NCBI GenBank assembly: GCA_016722505.1
Contig: JADKJH010000001.1
Location: 1,054,001 to 1,118,000 of the forward strand
DNA from: Holophagaceae bacterium
GTDB lineage: Bacteria > Acidobacteriota > Holophagae > Holophagales > Holophagaceae
Length of the DNA: 64,000 bases
Reading direction: 5' to 3'
A program made the position numbers and the translations under genes. This document shows positions 34,760 to 43,800 of this stretch, piece after piece (the first letter of the stretch is position 1; every line of letters starts with the position of its first letter). Below the pieces are notes generated by a model that saw nothing but the letters and a program-made list of their open reading frames with translations, searched no databases and was not told where the DNA came from.

Positions 34760-36166
34760 ATGACACGAGTGCTGGTAGTGGACGATAGCGGTGAAACATG
34801 TGACTTGTTGGAGGAGCTGCTAGGCGGCATGGGCCTAGAGGTGGCGAAGGCCACCAAGCCCGAAGACGCTTTGCAAAAGCTCCAGAGCGGCGGTTTCGCG
34901 CTCATGCTGTCGGATATCAACCTAGAAGCCAGATTGGACGGGCTCGACCTGCTTCGAGCCGCCAAACCATTGGGGATCGAAGTGATCCTGCTCTCTGGGT
35001 TCGGCACCATTGAAAAGGCTATCGAGGCGGTCAAGGAAGGCGCCTTTGATTTCCTCTCGAAGCCCTGGGACAACGAAGAACTGAAGGCCCTGGTGAAACG
35101 GGCTCTCGTCAGGAAGGATGCCAAGGCGACTGTGAGCCAGTCCCCGAAGGGTCCACAAAGCGTGATGATCGGGTCCTCCGCGAAAATGATGGAGGTCTAC
35201 AAAACCATCGCCAGTCTCCAGAACAGCCGAGCCACCGTGCTCATCTCCGGGGAAAGCGGCACCGGAAAGGAATTGGTGGCCAGCACTGTGCATCTCAGCA
35301 GTGACCGGAAGGACCGGCCTTTTGTCGCGGTGAACTGCGGCGCGCTGTCCGAGACCCTCCTAGAGTCGGAGCTTTTCGGCCATGTGCGGGGGGCTTTCAC
35401 TGGCGCCGCCGGCGACAAAAAGGGGCTCTTTGAAGAGGCCCATGGCGGAACCATTTTCCTGGATGAAATTGGAGAGACTTCCCCCAGTTTCCAGGTTCGC
35501 CTGCTGCGGGTCCTCCAGGAACAGGAAGTAAGGAAAGTCGGAGGCAACAAAACCACTAAAGTGGATATCCGTGTCATCGCCGCGACCAACAAAGACCTTA
35601 CCCAGATGGTGAAAGAGGGTAGGTTTCGCGAAGACCTTTTCTACCGACTGAGTGTCGTTGAGATACGTGTGCCGGCCCTCCGGGACCGCTGGACGAAGGA
35701 TCGGGAGGGGCGGGTGGTTTCTGATGTGGGCCTGTTGCTAGATCATTTTCTTACGGAAGCCAGTCGCAAAGATCAGGTCGGCTACTCTCTTCGATCCGAT
35801 GCGCGGAACCTCCTGGAAGGCTACAGTTGGCCCGGGAATGTCCGGGAAATGGCCAATGTGGTGGAACACCTGACCCAATTAAGCCGGGGCCGTGAAATCA
35901 CACCCGATGATCTACCCAGCAAACTGACCCACGAGGGGCACCAAGCCTCCCATTCTCCCGCCGCCGCAGGCCCCTTGGTGGAACTGATCGAAGGCTGGGA
36001 CCATTTGCCCACGCTCGAGGAGTTGGAGAGGCGGTACATCCAGGTCCTGTTGAAGCATGAGACACGGAAAAGCCGCATCGCCGAAATCCTGGGCAAAGAC
36101 CGGACAACCCTCTACCGCAAACTTCGAGACTTGGGCCTTGCCGATGGATCGGATGAAGTCCAATGA
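34760..36166 (+). CDS. Sigma-54-dependent response regulator (NtrC family)
   Basis: 468 residues from ATG 34760. Receiver domain 1-120, phospho-acceptor Asp52 (LMLSDINLEARLDG). The AAA+ domain (about 135-380) has Walker A GESGTGKE, the sigma-54 contact GAFTGA and RVLQEQEVRKVGG. The Fis-type helix-turn-helix is at the end (RKSRIAEILGKDRTTLYRKL). It would activate sigma-54 promoters when phosphorylated. No partner kinase gene is next to it. Its regulon may include the Lys/Ala protein just downstream, but that is only suggested. Confidence 0.93.
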   Translation: MTRVLVVDDSGETCDLLEELLGGMGLEVAKATKPEDALQKLQSGGFALMLSDINLEARLDGLDLLRAAKPLGIEVILLSGFGTIEKAIEAVKEGAFDFLSKPWDNEELKALVKRALVRKDAKATVSQSPKGPQSVMIGSSAKMMEVYKTIASLQNSRATVLISGESGTGKELVASTVHLSSDRKDRPFVAVNCGALSETLLESELFGHVRGAFTGAAGDKKGLFEEAHGGTIFLDEIGETSPSFQVRLLRVLQEQEVRKVGGNKTTKVDIRVIAATNKDLTQMVKEGRFREDLFYRLSVVEIRVPALRDRWTKDREGRVVSDVGLLLDHFLTEASRKDQVGYSLRSDARNLLEGYSWPGNVREMANVVEHLTQLSRGREITPDDLPSKLTHEGHQASHSPAAAGPLVELIEGWDHLPTLEELERRYIQVLLKHETRKSRIAEILGKDRTTLYRKLRDLGLADGSDEVQ

Positions 36167-36250
36167 GGAACACCCAAATCTTTAAAGTTTCAGCGGAAGA
36201 GTGTGGAATATTGCACCGCCGTTGCATATCTCAACGGTGCTGTTAGTAAT

Positions 36251-36279
36251 TTGCGATTATTAACTTATTAAATTATCAA
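36251..36279 (+). promoter_or_regulatory. Candidate sigma-70-type promoter of the Lys/Ala-rich gene
   Basis: TTGCGA (36251-36256), 17 bases, TATCAA (36274-36279), in a strongly AT-rich stretch (36241-36290) unlike the surrounding DNA. A GCACC..GTTG / CAAC..GGTGC inverted repeat with a three-base bulge lies just upstream (36213-36240). The promoter is a prediction. Confidence 0.45.
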
Positions 36280-36360
36280 TAATTTAGATTTTGGCCTGGA
36301 ACTTCCTTAATCTGTATCCAAATATCCGGCCGTGCCGGATTTCCCCAATCGGAGAACACC

Positions 36361-37050
36361 ATGAAGAAACTCGCCGCCCTGCTCGTGGCCGCTGCCCTGA
36401 TCAGCCCTGTCTTTGCTCAGGACGCCAAGAAGGCCGCCGCTGCCCCCAAGGCTGCTTCCGCCGCCAAGGTCGCGCCTGCTGCTGCTCCTGCCGCTGCCGC
36501 TCCTGCTGCTGAAACCGCCAAGCCCGCCAAGAAGCACAAAAAGCACAAGAAGCACGCTGCTGCTCCTGCCGGTCAGAACGCCATGGTTCTCGGCGACGAG
36601 AAGAAGGCTGATGACAAAGCTGCCGTAAAGCCGGCAAAGACCTCCAAGAAGGCTGCCAAGGCTGAAGCTGCTCCCGCTGCTGCTGCCGCTACTCCCGCTG
36701 CTGCTGCCGCTACTCCTGCTGCCGAAACTGCCAAACCTGCCAAAAAACACAGCAAGAAGAAGGTCGTGAAGGAAGAAGCCGCGAAGAGCGCCATGATCCT
36801 GGGCGACGAAAAGAAAGCTGACGACAAGGCCGTGAAGCCTGCCAAGAAGGCCGCCAAGGCTGAAGCTGCTCCCGCCGCTGCTGCCACCGAGACTGCCAAG
36901 CCCGCCAAGAAGCATGGCAAGAAGAAGGCCGCCAAGGCAGCTGAAGCAGCTGCTCCCGCCGAAAAGACGACCGAGGCCGCTCCAGTCAAGAAGCACACCA
37001 AGAAGGCCACCGAGACCAAGGAAGTGAAAAAGGACGATAAGAAGGCCTAA
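36361..37050 (+). CDS. Secreted Lys/Ala-rich repeat protein
   Basis: 229 residues. The signal peptide (1-20, ending SPVFA) is followed by a low-complexity chain of Ala, Lys, Pro and Glu, with His-rich runs (KKHKKHKKHA). A unit recurs: AMVLGDEKKADDKA near 77-90 and AMILGDEKKADDKA near 142-155, each followed by KPAK..KKAAKAEAAPAAA. The composition recalls histone H1 tails, but the signal peptide places it outside the cytosol. A good ribosome site (CGGAGAAC) precedes the ATG and a strong terminator follows. Binding to acidic envelope polymers is a guess. Confidence 0.8.
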   Translation: MKKLAALLVAAALISPVFAQDAKKAAAAPKAASAAKVAPAAAPAAAAPAAETAKPAKKHKKHKKHAAAPAGQNAMVLGDEKKADDKAAVKPAKTSKKAAKAEAAPAAAAATPAAAAATPAAETAKPAKKHSKKKVVKEEAAKSAMILGDEKKADDKAVKPAKKAAKAEAAPAAAATETAKPAKKHGKKKAAKAAEAAAPAEKTTEAAPVKKHTKKATETKEVKKDDKKA

Positions 37051-37068
37051 TCACCTTCCTCGCCAGGA

Positions 37069-37096
37069 AGCGGACCCGCGAGGGTCCGCTTTTTTT
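37069..37096 (+). terminator. Intrinsic terminator
   Basis: Stem AGCGGACCC (37069-37077), loop GCGA, stem GGGTCCGCT (37082-37090), then T7. It ends the Lys/Ala-rich gene before the mglB promoter region. Confidence 0.9.
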
Positions 37097-37196
37097 GGGT
37101 AGGCTGCTCGCTTTGGAAATGGCTTCTCACGTCTCAGAGATACTGGGTCGTAGAGCCTGCTATCCTCGAAGGATCGTCTCGGTTGTCGGAGGTTCT

Positions 37197-37694
37197 GTGT
37201 CCAAGCTCGATCTGGTCATGTTCGAGGAGGAGTTCAAGCAACTCCAGGACATCATTGGCCGCTTGCAGAAAGATGCTTCTGCCAAAGTTGTTTTTTTGGT
37301 GGACAAGAACGGACAGCAGATCGCCTCTGCCGGAGAAGTGCAGAGCATTGACGCCACAAGCCTTGCTTCGCTGACCGCAGGGAACGTGGCAGCCACGGAC
37401 GGTCTTGCCAAGCTCATCGGAGAAAAGGAATTCAGCCTTCTCTTCCATGAAGGCGAAAAGGACAACCTGCATATTTCCATCGTAGGAAAGCGGGGCATCC
37501 TGGTGGTGATCTTTGATCAGGGATCGAGCTTGGCTCTGGTGCGGTTACGGGTAAAGAAGGCTTCTCGGGAGCTCCAGGAAATCTTCGAACGGGTTGAGAC
37601 TCGGGCCAACGAAGAGAGCGGCCCAGGGACCAAGTTCGAGAGCCCCTTCAGTGAGATCACCGACGACGACATCGACAAGCTCTTTGGCGATTGA
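37197..37694 (+). CDS. mglB: Roadblock/LC7 domain protein (MglB-like)
   Basis: 165 residues from GTG 37197, with CGGAGG four bases upstream; ATG 37218 is an alternative. A Roadblock/LC7 fold spans about 10-115 (EFKQLQDIIGRLQKDASAKV, VFLVDKNGQQIASAGEVQ, LHISIVGKRGILVVIFD), then a long helix and an acidic tail (SEITDDDIDKLFGD). MglB is the GTPase-activating partner of MglA in polarity and motility control. The next gene is an MglA GTPase starting 29 bases later, which supports the assignment. Confidence 0.9.
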   Translation: MSKLDLVMFEEEFKQLQDIIGRLQKDASAKVVFLVDKNGQQIASAGEVQSIDATSLASLTAGNVAATDGLAKLIGEKEFSLLFHEGEKDNLHISIVGKRGILVVIFDQGSSLALVRLRVKKASRELQEIFERVETRANEESGPGTKFESPFSEITDDDIDKLFGD

Positions 37695-37723
37695 AATTTG
37701 ATGACGGACGAGGAAATCACGCC

Positions 37724-38308
37724 ATGACCTTCATCAACTACGCGTCGCGCGAAATCAATTGCAAGATCGTGTACTACGGTCCGGGCCTTTGTGGGAAAAC
37801 TACGAATATCCAGTGGATCCATGAGCAAGCCAACCCCGAGAAACGGGGCAAGCTGGTGAGCCTTGCGACGGAAACGGACCGGACCCTTTTCTTTGATTTT
37901 CTCCCCCTGGACATGGGCACAGTCAAGGGCTTCAAGGTCCGTTTCCATCTCTACACCGTTCCTGGCCAGGTCTTCTACGATGCGTCCAGAAAGCTCATCC
38001 TGAGGGGCTGTGACGGCGTCATCTTTGTGGCTGATAGCCAGCGCCCTCGGATGGAAGCCAACATCGAGGCCATCGCCAATCTCGCGACGAACCTCAAGGA
38101 CAATGGCTTTGACATCCGCACCATCCCCTATGTCCTGCAACTCAACAAACGGGATATGCCCACCGCAGAAAAAGTTGACGAGATGGAGCGCCTCCTGCGT
38201 TTCCGCAATGAGCCCATGATCGAGGGCGTCGCCAGCCAAGGCGTGGGTGTCATCGAAACCCTCAAAGCTTGTGCCAGGCAGATTCTGATGGAATTGCAAA
38301 GATCCTAG
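37724..38308 (+). CDS. mglA: MglA-type small GTPase
   Basis: 194 residues from ATG 37724 with GAGGAA upstream. P-loop YGPGLCGKTTN (18-28), then TLFFDFLP, the VPGQVFYDASRKL switch-II region, and LNKRD for guanine. MglA controls cell polarity and gliding or pilus placement in Myxococcus and relatives. The pairing with MglB is classic. A paralogue with a C-terminal extension lies at 59498. A terminator follows at 38325. Confidence 0.93.
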   Translation: MTFINYASREINCKIVYYGPGLCGKTTNIQWIHEQANPEKRGKLVSLATETDRTLFFDFLPLDMGTVKGFKVRFHLYTVPGQVFYDASRKLILRGCDGVIFVADSQRPRMEANIEAIANLATNLKDNGFDIRTIPYVLQLNKRDMPTAEKVDEMERLLRFRNEPMIEGVASQGVGVIETLKACARQILMELQRS

Positions 38309-38324
38309 GGTGTTCAGGAACCGT

Positions 38325-38355
38325 AAAAAAGCCCTGCTCGCGCAGGGCGTTTTTT
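38325..38355 (+). terminator. Bidirectional terminator, copy 1
   Basis: A6, GCCCTGC (38331-38337), loop TCGC, GCAGGGC (38342-38348), G, T6. It ends mglA. It is nearly identical to the terminator at 38485-38515 and lies in a duplicated segment. Confidence 0.85.
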
Positions 38356-38482
38356 GGCTCCGGTGAGAGGACTCCGCTCCGCGCCGCACGAATTGCTGGC
38401 ACGCCGCTTTCCGGCTCCGGCGCATGCGCCTCCACCGGCGGCTACCTGCCAGCAATTCTGTGATTCGAGCCCTCTCCCCTCC
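38352..38482. repeat. tRNA-Asn end fragment plus long inverted repeat
   Basis: A piece of tRNA-Asn (TGGCTCCGGTGAGAGGACTC, about 20 bases) is repeated at 38355 and 38515. Between the copies lies a long hairpin: GAATTGCTGGCA (38390-38401) pairs with TGCCAGCAATTC (38447-38458), with the palindrome GGCGCATGCGCC at 38419-38430 inside. GAGAGG and CCTCTC at the two ends extend the pairing. The first tRNA copy breaks off inside the T arm, so it is not functional. Confidence 0.8.
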
Positions 38483-38484
38483 GC

Positions 38485-38515
38485 AAAAAAAGCCCTGCTG
38501 GCGCAGGGCGTTTTT
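38485..38515 (-). terminator. Terminator of tRNA-Asn, copy 2
   Basis: A7, GCCCTGC (38492-38498), TGGC, GCAGGGC (38503-38509), G, T6 next to the tRNA CCA end. On the minus strand the A run supplies the T tract. It differs from copy 1 at one base. Confidence 0.8.
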
Positions 38516-38592
38516 TGGCTCCGGTGAGAGGACTCGAACCTCCGACATCCAGATTAACAGTCTAGCGCTCTAACCAACTGAGCTACACCGGA
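38516..38592 (-). tRNA. tRNA-Asn(GTT)
   Basis: On the minus strand the cloverleaf is complete: acceptor TCCGGTG/CACCGGA, D arm GCTC/GAGC, anticodon arm with loop CTGTTAA (anticodon GTT), T arm GGAGG-TTCGAGT-CCTCT, discriminator G and an encoded CCA. The length is 77 bases with CCA. Confidence 0.95.
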
Positions 38593-38652
38593 ACGGAAGG
38601 TACAGTTTACCTGGAATGGGCGCGCATTCAAGGGGCATTGCCGGGCGGAACT

Positions 38653-39327
38653 CTAACCTTTCGCGTAGCGCTGCAGCTTTTCCGCGTCAGTGATGCGAAT
38701 GACCGGGAAGGTGCTGTGGATGAGTTCCAAATCCGAGAGCAGGCGAAGCGCCCGGGAGAATGCCTCCCGGCTCGCGCCGATGCACTGGGCCAAATCCTCC
38801 TGGGTCTCTTCGAATTCCACAAAACGCCGATCAGGATGTTTTTCATGGGTTTCGAGAATGAACTGGGCCACGCGTTCAGGAACGCTGTGTAGGCTCAAGG
38901 CGTCCACCAAGTCCACAAGGTGCCGGACCTTGGACGCGAAGTGCTGGATGAGGACTTCAGCTACTTCTGGCGTGGTATGGGCGATGCGGTTCAGGTGGTC
39001 TGCGGGAATCAGCCAGCAGCTGCTGTCTCCGCGGGCTTCGGCGCTGGAGGCGATAAGGCCTTTGTCAAAAACCTGCACTTCGCCCACGCACTGTCCTGGC
39101 TTCATAAAGTCAAGAACTTGCATATGGCCGCGTCCATCCGTGCGGAATATCTTCAGGCACCCAGTGGCTACTACAAACACGCCAGGGATCCTCTCCCCTT
39201 GCTGAAAGACCCGCTGGCCGTCCTCGAAGCTCCGCAGCTCCGACACGAGCAACAGCTCCTTCGCGAGTGACGGAGGAAGACCGGAAAGAAAAGAGATGCT
39301 GTGGAGGTTCAGAGCAGCGGTTGGCAT
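38653..39327 (-). CDS. Crp/Fnr-family transcriptional regulator
   Basis: 224 residues from ATG 39327. The cyclic-nucleotide-binding fold (about 10-120) has RVFQQGERIPGVFVVATGCL and PGQCVGEVQVFDKG. The C-terminal winged helix includes ETQEDLAQCIGASREAFSRAL. No N-terminal cysteine cluster is visible, so it is not an oxygen-sensing Fnr of the classic kind. The effector and targets are unknown. It stands between tRNA-Asn and efp, all on the minus strand. Confidence 0.9.
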   Translation of the reverse strand: MPTAALNLHSISFLSGLPPSLAKELLLVSELRSFEDGQRVFQQGERIPGVFVVATGCLKIFRTDGRGHMQVLDFMKPGQCVGEVQVFDKGLIASSAEARGDSSCWLIPADHLNRIAHTTPEVAEVLIQHFASKVRHLVDLVDALSLHSVPERVAQFILETHEKHPDRRFVEFEETQEDLAQCIGASREAFSRALRLLSDLELIHSTFPVIRITDAEKLQRYAKG

Positions 39328-39399
39328 GAGCACCCGTATCAACCAATCATCGTAGCAATGGGATCGTACCAATGGCAGCAGAACTATTTAAATGACGCT

Positions 39400-39966
39400 C
39401 TATTTCACCCGTTCCATGAAGGTCCGGTCTACGGTGTTCACCCGGATTTTTTCCCCGGCCTCCATGTAAGGAGGCACCGCAACGATAATGCCGTTATCCA
39501 TCTTCGCCGGTTTATAGGAGCCCGTGGCATTGGCGTTTTTCATAACAGGATCAGTATCCATGATTTCCAACACCACGCTCGGAGGCAGGGATGCGGAAAT
39601 GGGCTCGTTCTCGTAGAACTCGAGTTCCACCTGCATGTTGGGGGTTAGGAAATCCAGGTCGTCACCTAGAACATCCCTGTTCACTTCCAGCTGTTCATAG
39701 GTTTCATTGTTCATGAAGACCAGGTGGCTTCCGTCGTCATAGAGAAATTCCATGACGTGCTGCTCAAGGGCCGCCCGATCCACTTTCTCGGAGGAACCAA
39801 AGCGATTCTCCCGGTTGATGCCATCCTTCAATCGCTTCATCTTGGTTTGCACGCGGGCCGGCAGGTTGCCGGGTGTCTGGTGCTCCACGGAAATCACGCG
39901 GCAGAGCTCATTCTCAAAATTAACAATCATGCCCGCGCGGAGCTGGTTTGCATTGATGAAAGCCAT
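39400..39966 (-). CDS. efp: Elongation factor P, Asn at position 34
   Basis: 188 residues from ATG 39966. KOW-like domain I, then two OB domains ending GEKIRVNTVDRTFMERVK. The domain I tip reads TPGNLPARV: Asn34 aligns without gaps to Lys34 of E. coli EF-P, the residue that is beta-lysylated. So no Lys or Arg is available for the known EpmA or EarP modifications. EF-P relieves ribosome stalling at proline runs. It lies just downstream of tRNA-Val and its terminator. Confidence 0.94.
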   Translation of the reverse strand: MAFINANQLRAGMIVNFENELCRVISVEHQTPGNLPARVQTKMKRLKDGINRENRFGSSEKVDRAALEQHVMEFLYDDGSHLVFMNNETYEQLEVNRDVLGDDLDFLTPNMQVELEFYENEPISASLPPSVVLEIMDTDPVMKNANATGSYKPAKMDNGIIVAVPPYMEAGEKIRVNTVDRTFMERVK

Positions 39967-39992
39967 GGTTTCCCCATTCAAGAAGCAAAGGC

Positions 39993-40019
39993 AAAAAAGG
40001 CCCCGATCAGGGGCTTTTT
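39993..40019 (-). terminator. Terminator of tRNA-Val
   Basis: On the minus strand, stem GCCCC-TGATC-GGGGC (40000-40014) followed by TTTTTT (39993-39998). It sits between the tRNA-Val 3' end and efp. Confidence 0.8.
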
Positions 40020-40021
40020 GA

Positions 40022-40096
40022 TGGTGGGCGTACCAGGATTCGAACCTGGGACTTCTACCGTGTGAAGGTAGCACTCTACCGCTGAGTTATACGCCC
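40022..40096 (-). tRNA. tRNA-Val(CAC)
   Basis: On the minus strand: acceptor GGGCGTA/TACGCCC, D arm ACTC/GAGT, anticodon arm CTACC-TTCACAC-GGTAG (anticodon CAC), T arm CCAGG-TTCGAAT-CCTGG, discriminator A, and an encoded CCA. It is 75 bases with CCA. Confidence 0.95.
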
Positions 40097-40133
40097 TGAG
40101 GCCCTCTAGAATAGCGAATCCAGCAACATTGGT

Positions 40134-41372
40134 CTACAAGGATTCCTTGTAGGCTGAGGCAAACACCGGCGCGTCGCGGGCGCTCAGGCCACAAAGCCCA
40201 ACCCGCAACCCCTGAGGTATCGGGACCACGAAGACCCCGCGGTCCTTGAGCCTGCCAGCCACGGCCGTGGGGTTCTTTGCGGGCAGGGTGACGAAGAATC
40301 CCCCTTGCCAGGGCACCCCTGGCAATTCTTCCTTCCGCAGCGCGCCGCTTAGCGCTTGGGCCCGCGAACTGAGTTTTTCCGACCAATGGCGATGCTCATC
40401 CGCCAGCCTGGCCTGGGCCTTCCCGTCCTTCGCCAAACGCACGACCAGCGATTGCGGAGCCCTCGGCGCGTTGGAAAAGATCCCACGGCAGGACATGGCC
40501 AGGGCGGCCTGAAGCGACGCGTCCCTGGTCCAGGGGAACACCAGTGCCCCCGCCCGGGCGCCATAAAGCGTGAGGGTCTTTGAAACCGAGAGCGAGGCTC
40601 CCACGAGCACTTGGCCTTCCACTGCGAATCGCGCATAGTCCTGCAAGGCCGCCATCACCTCGGCGGGATCCGCAGCGTATTCCAGGTAGGCCAGGTCGAG
40701 CAACAGAGTGATGGGACCCAGGTGGCAAAGTTCTCGGAGCACTTCAAGAATGGCCGCGCGGTCGGCAGGGCTCGTGCTTCGGCCTGTAGGATTGTGGCAA
40801 GGATCATTGAGCCAGATGAGCAGACGCCCCTGCCTTTCCAGAATATTCCTGGCCTTCTCCATCAGGGCAAGAGCGTCAATGGCGTGGCCTGGTTCCGGCA
40901 TGGGAAAGGTTTCGACGTGTGCGCCATTTTCCTGGGCGATGGTGTCGTAGGGACCCCAATAGGGAGCGAGGGTCAGGATCGCCTGCCCCGGTTCCAGGAA
41001 ATTGCGGACAGATAGGGCCAGGGCTCCGCTGCCGCCGGGAGTCGCACAGCCTGTTCCGAAATACGCAAGCTCGGGCCAATAACGCTGCACCATGGCCGTC
41101 AAATACGCCGGGTCTCCTGAAATGGGTGCGTATGGCGCTATCTCCTTGGGTGTCAATTCGCGCCACAGCTCCATCACCGTATCGAGGATCACGATTTGGC
41201 CGTTGTCATCCAGCAGGGCTCCCACCGTCGCGTTGATGATTCGCTCGCCCTTCGCTACCCGGCTTTGAGCCTCTGTGTTCAGCGCGAAAATGGGATCGTC
41301 AGCTGGGAAGTCGCGTCGAGAGGGCAGCAGATTATGGAGCATCAGGTTTCCTATGTTCGAAACCTCCAGCAT
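40134..41372 (-). CDS. Class I aminotransferase
   Basis: 412 residues from ATG 41372. The fold-type I core is clear: TPGGSGALAL (about 111-120), NDPCHNPTGRS (189-199), and the PLP-binding Lys265 in SLSVSKTLTLYG. The C-terminal GLCGLSARD block holds the expected substrate-carboxylate region, although R is shifted. It resembles aspartate/aromatic aminotransferases; the amino acid is not readable. The glycosyltransferase gene starts 26 bases away on the other strand. Confidence 0.85.
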   Translation of the reverse strand: MLEVSNIGNLMLHNLLPSRRDFPADDPIFALNTEAQSRVAKGERIINATVGALLDDNGQIVILDTVMELWRELTPKEIAPYAPISGDPAYLTAMVQRYWPELAYFGTGCATPGGSGALALSVRNFLEPGQAILTLAPYWGPYDTIAQENGAHVETFPMPEPGHAIDALALMEKARNILERQGRLLIWLNDPCHNPTGRSTSPADRAAILEVLRELCHLGPITLLLDLAYLEYAADPAEVMAALQDYARFAVEGQVLVGASLSVSKTLTLYGARAGALVFPWTRDASLQAALAMSCRGIFSNAPRAPQSLVVRLAKDGKAQARLADEHRHWSEKLSSRAQALSGALRKEELPGVPWQGGFFVTLPAKNPTAVAGRLKDRGVFVVPIPQGLRVGLCGLSARDAPVFASAYKESL

Positions 41373-41398
41373 AGCGATTCCTCGGTCATTGTTTATGG

Positions 41399-42529
41399 AT
41401 GCACTCTCTGGATTGGGCAGCTTGGATTCTTGGTGGCGGGTGGCTAGGCATGCTCTGTGTGCTGCTCCGCAATTCATCCAAGCTGGATCATCTTCCAGCG
41501 GCCCCGCAAACACCTAGCTCCCATGGCCCTGTCTGCCTCTGTATGCCCGCCCGGAACGAAGCAGATGAAATAGGCACAGCTTTGGATTCATGGCTGGCCC
41601 AGGACTACCCAGATCTCTTCATCCTCGTAGTGGATGATGGTTCCACAGACGGCACCGCTGGGATCCTGGAACCAAGGGCCAACAAATGCCCCGATCGTCT
41701 CCGGGTTCTCCGGAACGATTCGCTTCCCGCCGGTTGGTTGGGCAAGAACCATGCTTTGCATCTCGCAGTTCAGCAACCCGAAGCCATGAAGGCTCAATGG
41801 CTGCTTTTCGTGGACGCTGATGTCCATGCGACTCACGATTTGTTGCGCCGGGTCTTCGCCTATCTGGAGGACCGGCCCGCCGACATTCTGGCCTTGCTCT
41901 TCGCAGTGGATGCAGTGGGTCTTGTGGAGCGGGTGGCGGTGCCACTTGCGGTACCGGGTTTCTTGATATTGGTGCCGCCGCACCAGGTGCCGAATCCGCG
42001 CCACCCAGCCTTCGCGGGCATCGGGGCCTTCACCTTGGTGAAGCGCAGCGTTTATGACGCTGTAGGGGGCCATGCCTCCGCACCGCTGGAAGTCGTGGAC
42101 GACATGATGCTGGCGCACCGCATTAAAAGGGCTGGCTATGTCAACCGCCTGGCCTGTGGGGGGCCCATGCTGCATCTGCGCATGTACCGGGGCTTAATGG
42201 ATCTCATCCGTGGCATGCGCAAGAACACCGCTGCATTACCCGCATGGTGGCTAATCCCGGTCCTGGTGCCCCTGTTGCTGGCGTGCTATCTAACGCCGTT
42301 ATGGCTGCCCTTCGCGGGACATCCGATCCTGGGCTTCCTCATCTGGATCTTGACACCAGCCATCGCAGGAGATTCATCCCAACGCATCACCGGAAAACCC
42401 ATGGACTGGATCTGGATTTTCTGGCCCATCAACGGGTTAATCCTTGGGGCTGGGATGTTTTGGGCCTTTTGGGACCGAGTTCGCGGCGTGAACACTTGGC
42501 GTGGGAGGAAAGTCTGGTTGAGTGGATGA
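41399..42529 (+). CDS. Family 2 glycosyltransferase, HpnB/CrtQ-like
   Basis: 376 residues. One N-terminal helix, then a GT-A domain: LCMPARNEADEIGTALDSWL, VVDDGSTDGT, FVDADVHATHDLL, and EVVDDMMLAHRIKRAGY. Three C-terminal helices follow (about 280-360). This is the layout of membrane glycosyltransferases near hopanoid or carotenoid genes (HpnB, CrtQ). No hopanoid gene is beside it, so the acceptor remains unknown. Confidence 0.8.
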   Translation: MHSLDWAAWILGGGWLGMLCVLLRNSSKLDHLPAAPQTPSSHGPVCLCMPARNEADEIGTALDSWLAQDYPDLFILVVDDGSTDGTAGILEPRANKCPDRLRVLRNDSLPAGWLGKNHALHLAVQQPEAMKAQWLLFVDADVHATHDLLRRVFAYLEDRPADILALLFAVDAVGLVERVAVPLAVPGFLILVPPHQVPNPRHPAFAGIGAFTLVKRSVYDAVGGHASAPLEVVDDMMLAHRIKRAGYVNRLACGGPMLHLRMYRGLMDLIRGMRKNTAALPAWWLIPVLVPLLLACYLTPLWLPFAGHPILGFLIWILTPAIAGDSSQRITGKPMDWIWIFWPINGLILGAGMFWAFWDRVRGVNTWRGRKVWLSG

Positions 42530-42658
42530 CCTCCCGCGAGGTGCGAAGACGGTACAAAAATATTTCTTGTTTTTTTCGCTTTTTGATTCATCCTTGTTCC
42601 ATCGCCCCACCGGAGTCGCCCCGCGGTATTCGCAAGGCGTTCGCCCTATCCCACGCAG

Positions 42659-42680
42659 CGGTTCCGAGCGGAACCGGTTC
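42659..42680 (+). promoter_or_regulatory. Overlapping palindromes upstream of recA (operator candidate)
   Basis: CGGTTCC-GAGC-GGAACCG (42659-42676) and GAACCGGTTC (42671-42680) overlap, ending 33 bases before the recA start. SOS genes are usually controlled by LexA at such palindromes. The spacing does not fit the known GAAC-N4-GTTC box, so this is only a candidate operator. Confidence 0.4.
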
Positions 42681-42713
42681 ATTCATACTTCTTTTTAGCC
42701 CGCAGGAGCGCCC

Positions 42714-43766
<1,053 letters not shown>

Positions 43767-43800
43767 AACTAGCCCGGGCTTATCAAGCTGAAGTCCACCT

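Noticed and set aside
37517..38548. Minus-strand frame over mglA and the tRNA-Asn fragments
   Set aside because: It reads across the MglA gene, two terminators and a tRNA remnant; no family resemblance.
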